A DNA stretch of 64,000 nt from DAIRDK01 sp035403225 (GTDB lineage: Bacteria; Bacteroidota; Bacteroidia; Bacteroidales; FEN-979): the NCBI GenBank assembly GCA_035403225.1, contig DAONET010000002.1, positions 62,001 to 126,000 of the forward strand, given 5' to 3'. Shown piece after piece: positions 51,070 through 59,451 of the stretch. The translations under genes were made by a program, and so were the position numbers. The notes beneath the pieces are model-generated. The model was not told where the DNA came from. It saw only the letters and a program-made list of their open reading frames with translations, and did no database searches. Positions within the stretch are counted from its first letter, which is position 1. Each line of letters begins with the position of its first letter.

Positions 51070-51747
51070 ATGATGATACAGGTAGAAAAAATATTCAAGC
51101 GGTATAATCATAATAGTAAGACTATCAATGCTCTGGACGGGGTATCGTTTCAGATCAACCAAAGTGATTTTGTCACCGTGACCGGCCCTTCCGGATCTGG
51201 TAAAAGCACTTTACTACTGTCTCTTTTTGGGTTGATACGGATAAGTTCCGGCTCCATTCAGTTTAATGATCGCCGGATTGATGATCTGCCGGATAGGGAA
51301 CTTGCCCTGATCAGAAAAAAAGATGTGGGGTATGTCCTCCAGAGTTTTGCTTTGATCCCGTACCTGACAACCATCCAAAACGTAATGATCCCACTGGCAT
51401 TGGGAAGGATCCGGAAAAAAGAACAGTTCGACCGTGCATCAGAGATCCTTGAATATGTGGGCCTCTCCGATCGTATGGACCATCTGCCGGGAGAACTGTC
51501 TGCAGGCCAGCAACAAAGGGTTGCCATCGCCAGGGCGATTGTCCACCATCCAAAGGTCATTCTTGCTGATGAACCAACCGGAAATCTTGATCCTTTCTTG
51601 TCGGTAGAGATATTGGAATTTCTGAAAAAAATCAATGAGGAAAATAAAATCACGGTGATGATGGTGACCCATAGCCCTGTCGCAGCACAATACGGAACCG
51701 TGAAACTTCATCTTCAGAATGGTAAAATAATGAATAATAACCGGTAA
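51070..51747 (+). CDS. ABC transporter ATPase, LolD/MacB-type
   Basis: About 225 residues from ATG 51070; an ATG at 51073 is equally possible. The Walker A is GPSGSGKSTLLL, the Q-loop follows in YVLQSFALIPYL, the signature is LSAGQQQRVAIARAI, and Walker B is VILADEPTGNLD with the H-loop MVTHSP. The sequence is of the LolD/MacB class, matching the permease just upstream, which ends two bases before this start. It should form a homodimeric motor of the transporter. Confidence 0.92.
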   Translation: MMIQVEKIFKRYNHNSKTINALDGVSFQINQSDFVTVTGPSGSGKSTLLLSLFGLIRISSGSIQFNDRRIDDLPDRELALIRKKDVGYVLQSFALIPYLTTIQNVMIPLALGRIRKKEQFDRASEILEYVGLSDRMDHLPGELSAGQQQRVAIARAIVHHPKVILADEPTGNLDPFLSVEILEFLKKINEENKITVMMVTHSPVAAQYGTVKLHLQNGKIMNNNR

Positions 51748-51749
51748 AA

Positions 51750-52085
51750 ATGGCTTACGCAAAAACAGAATTGTTCGATAAGAAATTATCCTCCGATGCA
51801 TCCTTATTCAAATCGCTGGCGCATCCCGCACGATTGGCAATATTGAAATACCTTGCTGAAACCCGGGTTTGTATTACTGGCGATATTTCAGATAAATTGC
51901 CTTTGAGCCGGACAACCATTGTCCAGCACTTGAAAGAGTTGAAAAAAGTCGGGCTAATTCAGGGACAAGTTGATGGTGCAAAAGTGAATTATTGTCTTGA
52001 TAATAAAAAAGTGTGTGAGGCTTATTCCGCTATACGGGAATTCTTCGATACCATCAATGTCCCAAACAACGGGAATTGTAAATAA
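51750..52085 (+). CDS. arsR: ArsR/SmtB-family metalloregulator (second copy)
   Basis: A 111-residue winged-helix repressor. The recognition region is DKLPLSRTTIVQHLKELKKVGLI, with GQVDGAKVNYCLD as wing. Cysteines are in TRVCITGD, before the recognition helices, in YCLDNKKVC and at the C-terminus (NGNCK). The ligand arrangement differs from the first ArsR (single Cys where that has CC), and the operator upstream of this operon also differs, so each regulator probably reads its own site. It begins two bases after the ATPase stop and is followed by arsC. Signal is probably As(III) or another thiophilic metal. Confidence 0.9.
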   Translation: MAYAKTELFDKKLSSDASLFKSLAHPARLAILKYLAETRVCITGDISDKLPLSRTTIVQHLKELKKVGLIQGQVDGAKVNYCLDNKKVCEAYSAIREFFDTINVPNNGNCK

Positions 52086-52099
52086 TCTTTCTGACAACC

Positions 52100-52510
52100 A
52101 TGAAAATCCTGATCATTTGTACCGGAAATTCATGCCGAAGCCAGATGGCTGAAGGTTTTTTGAAATCCCTGAATCCTTCCATGCAGGTTTTTTCTGCAGG
52201 TACCCTCCCTGAAAAACAGGTCAGTCCTTATGCCGTAGAGGTCATGAAAGAAATCGGAATAGATATTTCCCGGAACAGGCCCAAAAAGGTGGATCTGTTT
52301 CTTGACGATTCTTTTGATTATGTGATCACCGTATGCGATTCGGCGAAAGAAACCTGCCCGTTGTTCATCGGGAAAGTGAAAAACAGACGTCACATGGGTT
52401 TTGAAGATCCGGCGGATGCCCGGGGGACAAAAGAAGAAATTCTTGCCGTCTATCGCCGTGTCAGAGATCAGATCAGAGAAGAATTCAGGGCTTTTTACGA
52501 TACCTTGTAA
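52100..52510 (+). CDS. arsC: Thioredoxin-coupled arsenate reductase (LMW-PTP family)
   Basis: A 136-residue enzyme reducing arsenate to arsenite. The phosphatase-like P-loop is IICTGNSCRSQMAEG with Cys7 as nucleophile and Arg13 after it. The resolving pair is Cys79 and Cys86 (VCDSAKETCP), with the spacing of the thioredoxin-dependent ArsC of Gram-positive bacteria. The general acid is in FEDPADARG. It would feed As(III) to Acr3 downstream, the two being separated only by hgcAB. It lies 14 bases after arsR. Confidence 0.93.
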   Translation: MKILIICTGNSCRSQMAEGFLKSLNPSMQVFSAGTLPEKQVSPYAVEVMKEIGIDISRNRPKKVDLFLDDSFDYVITVCDSAKETCPLFIGKVKNRRHMGFEDPADARGTKEEILAVYRRVRDQIREEFRAFYDTL

Positions 52511-52526
52511 ATAATCACTTCAGATA

Positions 52527-53648
52527 ATGGTAAAAATCAGTAAAAAACCGGCTTGTGATTGCGGATGCAACGGTGATGGAGCATCTCCATCCGAAAAAAA
52601 ACATCCCGGATTACAACCTGATTTCATAATTGGCTCATATCCATCTGGCGAAAAATCCGTTCCTCTGGTTTCAACAACATGGAGCCGGACCGATCGGCTG
52701 AGCGCGTTGAAAGTCCGGTGGTCCATCGGCAGAATGCATTATAAAGTCGATCCGGGAATTTATGCAGTCGGGAAACCCGGCGATCAATCGCTTGTTTTTG
52801 TGACCGCCAATTATAAGTTGAGTTTTGATCACCTCAGAAGAGGGCTCGACGGACTCGACGCCTGGATCCTGGTCCTTGACACGAAAGGGATTAATGTTTG
52901 GTGCGCTGCCGGGAAAGGGACATTCGGCACCAAAGAACTGGTGCGCCGCATCCGGATCCATCACCTGGCCGACCTGGTCACTCACCGGAGAATCATCCTG
53001 CCGCAACTGAGCGCTACGGGAGTTGCCGCTCATGAAGTGAAAAAAATGACGGGTTTTTCGGTTACCTATGGCCCGGTGAGAGCCGTCGACATCAAGGCGT
53101 TCCTTGATTCCGGCCTGAAAGCCGGCGAAAGAATGAGAACCGTTACTTTTTCGTTGGCAGACCGCCTGAAACTGATCCCCGTCGATATCTTTTACGCAAA
53201 ATATTACCTCCTCCTTATCCCGGCCCTGTTTTTCCTCCTTTCGGGTCTCAACCCCCATGGGTATTCCATCGAAATGGCCGTTGAAACCGGGAGCAGATCC
53301 ATACTCAATTTATTTGCCGGTTACCTTTCCGGATGCGCTCTTACCCCCATCCTCCTGCCCTGGATCCCGTTCAGAAGGTTTTCGCTGAAAGGATTACTGG
53401 TCGGCTGGTTAGTCGCACTCTTCCTGATGGGGGCAGGCACCTTGGGAAATAACGCGGTCGAGATCGGTTCCTGGTTCCTGATCATGGGAGGACTATCTTC
53501 TTTCATGGCCATGAATTTTACTGGTTCGTCTACCTTCACATCCCTATCCGGAGTTCAAAAAGAAATGAAAACGGCCATTCCTGTTCAGATTACGATGACG
53601 GCTCTGGGACTGGCAGGATGGATATTCACCAGATTTATTATCCTATGA
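52527..53648 (+). CDS. hgcA: Corrinoid protein HgcA, mercury methylation
   Basis: A 373-residue protein with the two-part HgcA layout. The cytoplasmic corrinoid-binding domain (residues about 40-200) holds the defining cap-helix motif NVWCAAGKG with Cys126, expected to coordinate the cobalt on its lower face. Five helices follow between about 228 and 372 (YYLLLIPALFFLLSG, LFAGYLSGCALTPILLPW, LLVGWLVALFLMGAG, WFLIMGGLSSFMAMNF, ITMTALGLAGWIFTRFII). HgcA passes a methyl group from methyl-corrinoid to Hg(II). The front has CDCGCNGDG, an extra Cys-rich extension. It overlaps hgcB by four bases (ATGA). The gene follows arsC by 16 bases, with no separate promoter seen. Confidence 0.93.
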   Translation: MVKISKKPACDCGCNGDGASPSEKKHPGLQPDFIIGSYPSGEKSVPLVSTTWSRTDRLSALKVRWSIGRMHYKVDPGIYAVGKPGDQSLVFVTANYKLSFDHLRRGLDGLDAWILVLDTKGINVWCAAGKGTFGTKELVRRIRIHHLADLVTHRRIILPQLSATGVAAHEVKKMTGFSVTYGPVRAVDIKAFLDSGLKAGERMRTVTFSLADRLKLIPVDIFYAKYYLLLIPALFFLLSGLNPHGYSIEMAVETGSRSILNLFAGYLSGCALTPILLPWIPFRRFSLKGLLVGWLVALFLMGAGTLGNNAVEIGSWFLIMGGLSSFMAMNFTGSSTFTSLSGVQKEMKTAIPVQITMTALGLAGWIFTRFIIL

Positions 53649-53944
53649 AAGAATTCATTTATTTACCCGACGTAGTCACCCTGGAACTTGACAGGGAGAA
53701 ATGCAACGGTTGCCGGATGTGCCTGACGGTATGTCCCCACGCTGTATTTGAAATAAAAGATAAGAAGGCGGTGATCCGTCATAAAGATCAATGTATGGAA
53801 TGCGGGGCATGTGCCAAAAACTGCCCGCAGGAGGCCATTACCGTCAGATCCGGTGTAGGGTGTGCAGCCGGGATCCTCAATGGAATACTCCGCGGTACTG
53901 AACCGACATGCGATTGCAGTAAGGATAGCGGAAGTTGTTGTTGA
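53645..53944 (+). CDS. hgcB: HgcB, ferredoxin partner of HgcA
   Basis: About 99 residues from ATG 53645, at the ATGA overlap with hgcA. It begins PDVVTLELDREKCNGCRMCL, the typical HgcB opening, and has two complete 4Fe-4S motifs: CNGCRMCLTVCPH and CMECGACAKNCPQ. A single cysteine in GVGCAAG and a C-terminal tail (CDCSKDSGSCC) with a vicinal pair match known HgcB features thought to accept Hg(II) and hand it to HgcA. The protein reduces the HgcA corrinoid after methyl transfer. The hgcAB adjacency makes both assignments stronger. Confidence 0.93.
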   Translation: MKEFIYLPDVVTLELDREKCNGCRMCLTVCPHAVFEIKDKKAVIRHKDQCMECGACAKNCPQEAITVRSGVGCAAGILNGILRGTEPTCDCSKDSGSCC

Positions 53945-53965
53945 ATCTCAAATCTTCAGATCGAT

Positions 53966-55024
53966 ATGAAAACAAGACTTAAATTTCTGGATCGCTACCT
54001 CACCCTCTGGATCTTTCTGGCCATGGGCATCGGAGTGTTGTGGGGATACCTGTCTCCCGGTATCGCCGGATTCTGGAATTCCTTGTCATCAGGTACCACC
54101 AACATCCCCATCGCCATCGGCCTCATCGTGATGATGTACCCTCCCCTGGCCAAGGTAAAGTATGAAGAGCTGGGCGATGTCTTTAAAAATACACGGATTC
54201 TGGGGTTATCCCTGATACAGAACTGGCTCATCGGTCCGGTGCTGATGTTCCTTTTGGCCATCATCTTCCTGCAGTTCAATATCGATTACATGTACGGACT
54301 GATCCTCATCGGACTGGCCCGATGCATTGCCATGGTGATCGTGTGGAATGAACTGGCCAAAGGTGATACCGAATACTGTGCCGGACTGGTTGCGTTCAAT
54401 TCCATCTTCCAGGTGCTGTTTTTCTCCCTCTACGCGTACCTTTTCATCGCTGTTTTCCCGGCATGGTTCGGACTCCCGACAAATCATGCAGTGGAAAGCA
54501 TCACCATCGGCCAGATTGCCAAAAGTGTATTTATTTACCTCGGCATCCCGTTCATCGCCGGTTTCCTGACCCGATTCATTCTCATCCGGCTGAAAAACAA
54601 AGAGTGGTATCATACGAAGTTTATCCCGAAAATCAGCCCGCTGACACTCATTGCTCTTCTTTTCACCATCCTGGTAATGTTTTCCCTCAAGGGAGAATAC
54701 ATCGTCAGGATCCCTCTGGATGTAATCAGGATCGCCATCCCCCTGGGGATTTATTTCCTGATCATGTTCCTGGTCTCCTTCTGGATGAGCAGAAAGATAG
54801 GAGCCACCTATGAACAATCAACTACCCTGTCGTTCACGGCCGCCAGCAACAACTTCGAACTCGCTATCGCCGTAGCCATCGCCGTGTTCGGCATCGGTTC
54901 GGGAGAAGCCTTTGCCGCTGTCATCGGCCCCCTGGTAGAGGTGCCGGTGATGATCGGGTTGGTCAACGTGGCATTCCGGCTGAAAGACCGCTGGTTCAAA
55001 AACCCTGACGGAATTCAGTCGTAA
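53966..55024 (+). CDS. acr3: Acr3-family arsenite efflux transporter
   Basis: A 352-residue membrane protein with ten hydrophobic helices, of the BASS/Acr3 fold. The conserved segment LIGLARCIAMVIVWNELAKG holds the cysteine essential in known Acr3 proteins; the second landmark is TLSFTAASNNFELAIAVAIA, and GPLVEVPVMIGLVNVAF is the third. It exports As(III) or Sb(III) from the cytoplasm using the proton gradient. The gene lies 21 bases after hgcB and is the last of operon 3. Its stop overlaps the convergent PII-like gene by ten bases. Confidence 0.95.
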   Translation: MKTRLKFLDRYLTLWIFLAMGIGVLWGYLSPGIAGFWNSLSSGTTNIPIAIGLIVMMYPPLAKVKYEELGDVFKNTRILGLSLIQNWLIGPVLMFLLAIIFLQFNIDYMYGLILIGLARCIAMVIVWNELAKGDTEYCAGLVAFNSIFQVLFFSLYAYLFIAVFPAWFGLPTNHAVESITIGQIAKSVFIYLGIPFIAGFLTRFILIRLKNKEWYHTKFIPKISPLTLIALLFTILVMFSLKGEYIVRIPLDVIRIAIPLGIYFLIMFLVSFWMSRKIGATYEQSTTLSFTAASNNFELAIAVAIAVFGIGSGEAFAAVIGPLVEVPVMIGLVNVAFRLKDRWFKNPDGIQS

Positions 55025-55320
55025 ATGTACTCTTCTATCGTCCAGGTGCACAACGTGATCAGCTCATTCTTGTGTTCCGCTTTTGCGTTGCGCTCCCTGA
55101 TGGACTCAATGATCGCTTTCACTTTCTTTTCATCCCTGATCTGCGCCATGACGATTGAATTATAGCCGGGCCATACAGGCGTATTATAACGAGGCGCTCC
55201 TTCGCGGTTTTTGGATAGCGCCTTTTCGATAACTTGATAGTCGCTGATTTCCGACTTTTCCAGCAGATCGGTCAACTCATTCTGAAAGCTGACGTCACAC
55301 GTGCAATAAATCATTTTCAT
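55015..55320 (-). CDS. PII-like transporter-associated protein (PG0541-type)
   Basis: A 101-residue protein of ferredoxin-like alpha/beta pattern (IYCTCDVSFQNELTDLLE, YNTPVWPGYNSIVMAQI, KVKAIIESIRERNAK). This resembles the small PII-superfamily proteins encoded after RND efflux genes in Bacteroidota, named after P. gingivalis PG0541. It overlaps the RND gene by 26 bases and has two possible ATG starts (55320 and 55314). It may sense a ligand or the state of the pump; that is unproven. Cysteines CTC and LCTW could bind metal. Confidence 0.75.
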   Translation of the reverse strand: MKMIYCTCDVSFQNELTDLLEKSEISDYQVIEKALSKNREGAPRYNTPVWPGYNSIVMAQIRDEKKVKAIIESIRERNAKAEHKNELITLCTWTIEEYIYD

Positions 55321-58300
55321 GTTTCAGCGTTTTACGGTTAAAACTAACATACAGGGTGGGGATCAGGAACATGGTAAACAATTTCGATACCAGCAACCCG
55401 CCAATACAGGTGATCCCCAAAGGCGACCAGATCTCTGATCCTACGCCCGAGCTGGTTGCCATCGGGATGAATCCGAGAATGGCGATCAATGAAGTCATCA
55501 AAACGGGCCGTAACCTTAATCTTCCTGCTTCAGCAGTGGCTTCCAGCAAATGATGCCCTCTTTTCCTCATCAGGTTGGTGTAGTCTACCAGGATGATCCC
55601 GTTATTAACATCAATCCCGATCAGCATGATCAACCCGACAAACGTCACAATACTCAGGGTGATCCCGGCAATCTCGAATGCCCACAACACACCGATAATG
55701 GAAAGCGGAATGGTGAACATGATGATTAACGGGTCCTTGAACGACTCAAACTGCGCCGCCATGATCATGTATACAAGCAGGATCCCGACGATGAACATGA
55801 TCAGCAGGCTCGAGAAGGAATCCGCCTGTTCGGTGGCCTGACCACCAACCGCCAGACTGACATTTTCCGGCGTATCCATGCTCTTGATGATGCCCGACAC
55901 CTGCGACACCGCATCTCCTAAAGAGATATCGTTCAGATCGGCCATCACTTTCACAATACGTTCCTGCGATTCACGCTCGATCTGTAAGGGACCGAATCCT
56001 TCCGAGATGGTGGCTACCGACGATAACGGAACCTGCTGCCCGGTCAGGGTGGTCAACATGATACTTTGTAACCCGGTGAGATTATTCCGGCAGGCAGAAT
56101 CATATTGTACGACGATAGGATATTCATCCCCGGCTTCCTTGAAGTTCCCCGATTCAGCGCCATAAATCCCCTGCCTTACCTGCAATGAGATCATCGCATG
56201 ATTCAACCCCATATTATTGGCTTTTTCACGGTTAACCTGTACCAGGATCTCTGGTTTCCCTTTGTCAGCAGTGGTTTCAATGTTATTCAGCCAGTTTTTT
56301 TGTTCCAACATGCTCTTCAGCGTATCAGCTACCTTGTTGAGGTCATCAAGGTTGTTCCCCGTGATTTTAATTTCAACGGGTTTAAAATTCCCCAGCAGCA
56401 TCGTTTCCAACATACTGCCTCCGCTCACATTGAACCGCTCCACTTCCGGGATTTTGGCAAGCCTTTTCCGTATTGCTTCCGCAATTTCCTTGGAGGACCG
56501 TTTCCGCTCTTCAGGAGGCGTCAGTTTGGCCATCAGGGTTCCCATGTTTTTCCCTTCCTTGAATCCTACTGACGAAAGCACTCCCGATTCTGTCTGCCCC
56601 ACTACGGTAAAGAAGGTCCTCAATTCCGGGACTTCTTCCTTCAGGATCTTTTCTATCTCGATCCCGACCCGTTCAGTCTCAGATGAATTGGTCCCGACTT
56701 CGGTCTGATAAACAATGGTCAGGTCACCGGCATCAATTTCGGGAATGTAGTCCGTCCCCAGGTTACGGCTGACCAATAAAGTGACCACTAACAGGGCGAG
56801 ACTGGAGGTGATGATGACCCAGCGGTGACGGACCGACCATTCCAGCCCCTTCTTGTAAGCGTTTTCAATGACCGTAAAGACCTTTTCACCGGTATTATAG
56901 AACTTGCCTCTTTTCTTTTTCATTTCAGAAACAGGCTTTAACAGCCAGGAAGAGAGCATCGGGGTCAGCCACAGCGACGTCACCAACGAAGCCAGTAACG
57001 TGATGGAAGTTAAAATAGCCAACTGCTTGAAGATGATCCCGACTAAACCGCCCATGAAAAGCAAGGGTATAAAAACAGCGATGATCGTGAGCGTGGAAGC
57101 AGTGATCGCTAATCCCATTTCACCCGTGGCAAAGATGGCTGCCTGTCTCGGTTTCACCCCTCTTTCAATATGACGTGTGATGTTATCCAGTACTACGATG
57201 GCATTATCCACTACCAACCCGATGGCAATAGCCAGCGACATCAGCGAAAAGATATTGATGGTGTACCCGGCAAAATACATGTAAATGAAAGCGACGATCA
57301 ACGAGAACGGAATGGTAAGGATGATGATCATACTGCTCCGGAAATCGCGCAGGAACAAAAACACGATCAGGATCACGAACAATACCGCGTAATAAATTGT
57401 TTCCGACAGGTTGTTGATGGAAGCATCCACTAACTCCGAGGTATCCATCAACTCTGTCACGGTCACATCGGGAGGCAGGGTCTTGTTGATCTCTTTCACC
57501 TCCTTCTTCAGTACTTTTGCCACTTCCAGTGAATTGGCCCCGCTCTGTTTCTGGACAAGAAGACCTACCGACCGCTTATTGGCAACCCTGATGATCTCAT
57601 CCGTTTTCTTGATGCCGTCTTTAACCTGACAAACATCTCCTAACCTGATTAACTTCCCGCTGAAAGTCGTTAACGGCATTTGGGCGATTTCTTCCACAGC
57701 ATTGAATTCACCGGGAACCCGAATGGCAAACTCTTCAGTTCCTACTTCGATATTTCCTCCCGGAATGTTGATGTTGTTCATCGTCAAACACTGCGAGATC
57801 TGCATAATGCTCAGGTGATAAGCCTTCATTTGCTCCGGATTCACCCGGATATTGATCTCCCGGGTCGGCTCTCCGATAACCATGACGGTCCCTACTCCGG
57901 GGAGTTTCTTCATCCTGTTTGTTATCTTGTCATCAATGATTTTACTGATCCCTTGATAACTTTCTTTCGAATTCACCCCGTAAATGACGACAGGTAACAT
58001 CGAACTGTTGATCTTCATGATCATCGGGTCCTCCGAACCATCCGGCAGATGCCGCTTGGCCATTTCTATCATGTCCCGGGCATTGGCCGATGACTCGTTC
58101 AGATCAGAATTCCATTGAAACTGTAACGTGATAAACGATACATTCTCTCTCGATTTTGAAGTGATGCTTTTCAGATTTTCACAACCTGATAAATATTCCT
58201 CCAGCTTTTTAGTGACCTGTTGCTCCACTTCATCGGCAGAGGCCCCGGGATAGACAGTGATTACTGTCAATGTCGGCATTTCGATGTCGGGAAGGACATC

Positions 58301-58402
58301 TTTGGACAACATCTGCAGGGCTACGACCCCGAATACCAGGATCGCCACAAAGACCATGGCCGTAAATACCGGCCTTTTGACGCCTACTTCAGGTAGTTTC
58401 AT
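55295..58402 (-). CDS. RND-family efflux permease
   Basis: A 1035-residue inner-membrane pump with two repeats of one helix, a periplasmic loop and five to six helices. HAE-1-type marks include PDIEMPTLTVITVYPGASAD, the helix 4 segment with acidic residues SLAIAIGLVVDNAIVVLDN and, in the second half, MLIGIDVNNGIILVDY. The latter segments suggest a multidrug or small-molecule pump using proton flow. Metal pump (CusA) features such as a methionine triad were not identified. It is the third gene of the efflux operon, starting two bases after the adaptor gene. Confidence 0.95.
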   Translation of the reverse strand: MKLPEVGVKRPVFTAMVFVAILVFGVVALQMLSKDVLPDIEMPTLTVITVYPGASADEVEQQVTKKLEEYLSGCENLKSITSKSRENVSFITLQFQWNSDLNESSANARDMIEMAKRHLPDGSEDPMIMKINSSMLPVVIYGVNSKESYQGISKIIDDKITNRMKKLPGVGTVMVIGEPTREINIRVNPEQMKAYHLSIMQISQCLTMNNINIPGGNIEVGTEEFAIRVPGEFNAVEEIAQMPLTTFSGKLIRLGDVCQVKDGIKKTDEIIRVANKRSVGLLVQKQSGANSLEVAKVLKKEVKEINKTLPPDVTVTELMDTSELVDASINNLSETIYYAVLFVILIVFLFLRDFRSSMIIILTIPFSLIVAFIYMYFAGYTINIFSLMSLAIAIGLVVDNAIVVLDNITRHIERGVKPRQAAIFATGEMGLAITASTLTIIAVFIPLLFMGGLVGIIFKQLAILTSITLLASLVTSLWLTPMLSSWLLKPVSEMKKKRGKFYNTGEKVFTVIENAYKKGLEWSVRHRWVIITSSLALLVVTLLVSRNLGTDYIPEIDAGDLTIVYQTEVGTNSSETERVGIEIEKILKEEVPELRTFFTVVGQTESGVLSSVGFKEGKNMGTLMAKLTPPEERKRSSKEIAEAIRKRLAKIPEVERFNVSGGSMLETMLLGNFKPVEIKITGNNLDDLNKVADTLKSMLEQKNWLNNIETTADKGKPEILVQVNREKANNMGLNHAMISLQVRQGIYGAESGNFKEAGDEYPIVVQYDSACRNNLTGLQSIMLTTLTGQQVPLSSVATISEGFGPLQIERESQERIVKVMADLNDISLGDAVSQVSGIIKSMDTPENVSLAVGGQATEQADSFSSLLIMFIVGILLVYMIMAAQFESFKDPLIIMFTIPLSIIGVLWAFEIAGITLSIVTFVGLIMLIGIDVNNGIILVDYTNLMRKRGHHLLEATAEAGRLRLRPVLMTSLIAILGFIPMATSSGVGSEIWSPLGITCIGGLLVSKLFTMFLIPTLYVSFNRKTLKHENDLLHV

Positions 58403-58404
58403 GA

Positions 58405-59442
58405 TTACTTGTTTTGAATTTCAATAACACTTCCGTCAACCAATTTTCCTTTTCCTGACACAATCACCTGCTGATCGGGTGTGACTCCTTCCACAGCCGC
58501 CTGATCATTCACGGTCTCCAATTTTTTTATCATTATTTTCCGGGCAGTATTCCCCTGGGTGACAAAAACGTAATCCCGCGAAGTCCCTGCCTGTCGCTCA
58601 ATTGCTGTGAGCGGAATAAACAGACCTTCCTCTTCGGGTAAAAGAATGGTAACATTGGCGAACATACCCGGCTTCAGCGTGTGTTTTGCGTTATTAACCT
58701 GGATCTCTACCGTGGCCGACCGGCTGGATGAGGACAATACGGGACGGATATAGGATATCTTCCCGGAGAAAGTCTCTCCCGGACAACCGTCAAACGTAAG
58801 GGTCGCCTCCTGGCCCGTCTTGATCTTGGCAAGATCCTTTTCGTTGACCTCAATCTTTACAACCAAAGGATTCAACTGCATCAACTTGATGATGCCATTG
58901 GAAATGCTCATGTTCTGCTGGTCGACGGTAGGTACTAACGAATAATTTTCTCCCTCCTCGACCAGGATATCCACCACTGTTCCGGAAAATGGGGCAACGA
59001 TTTCGGTGCTTTTCTTCAACAGTTCGACTTTTGCCTGCGAAGCTTCATACTGCGCCTTGATGTGATCGATTTCGATCTGACTCATACTTCCCTTCTCTCC
59101 TAACCTCTTCAACCGGTCATAGTCTTTTTTCAACGCGTTGTTCTCAATGATGGCCTGGGTAAGCAATTCTCCCGACAACTCAGCCAACACAGCTCCCTTC
59201 TGCACTTCCATGCCTTCTCTGGCATTCATCTTCTCCACCTTCCCGGGTAATGTGCTCCCAAGGTCTGCTTCCTTAAAGGCATAGGCAGTTCCCGAATAAC
59301 GGATTGACGGGCTGTAGGTCTGCCGGACCGGTTGACTGACTTTTACAGCCACTGTCTCCTTGACAGCAGCTGTTTCTTCCTGACGATGGCAACCTGTTGC
59401 TACAATGGCCACACAAGCTGCGAATGCTATAAATCGTTTCAT
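58405..59442 (-). CDS. Membrane-fusion adaptor of RND pump (HlyD/AcrA family)
   Basis: A 345-residue lipoprotein adaptor: the signal peptide ends in VATGC. The barrel-sandwich domain has GTAYAFKEADLGSTLPGKV and APFSGTVVDILVEEGENY, with a coiled-coil hairpin (LKKDYDRLKRLGEKGSMSQIEI, cited in part) between. The beta-barrel follows (VKIEVNEKDLAKIKTGQEAT), and the membrane-proximal domain ends the protein. It links the inner RND pump to the outer TolC-type channel. It lies nine bases after the TolC-like gene. Confidence 0.95.
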   Translation of the reverse strand: MKRFIAFAACVAIVATGCHRQEETAAVKETVAVKVSQPVRQTYSPSIRYSGTAYAFKEADLGSTLPGKVEKMNAREGMEVQKGAVLAELSGELLTQAIIENNALKKDYDRLKRLGEKGSMSQIEIDHIKAQYEASQAKVELLKKSTEIVAPFSGTVVDILVEEGENYSLVPTVDQQNMSISNGIIKLMQLNPLVVKIEVNEKDLAKIKTGQEATLTFDGCPGETFSGKISYIRPVLSSSSRSATVEIQVNNAKHTLKPGMFANVTILLPEEEGLFIPLTAIERQAGTSRDYVFVTQGNTARKIMIKKLETVNDQAAVEGVTPDQQVIVSGKGKLVDGSVIEIQNK

Positions 59443-59451
59443 AGGGTCTGT

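Noticed and set aside
52527..53648. HgcA as a CdhD-type corrinoid protein of the acetyl-CoA pathway
   Set aside because: The NVWCAAGKG cap motif together with five C-terminal helices and the adjacent HgcB are diagnostic of HgcA; no CODH/ACS genes are present.
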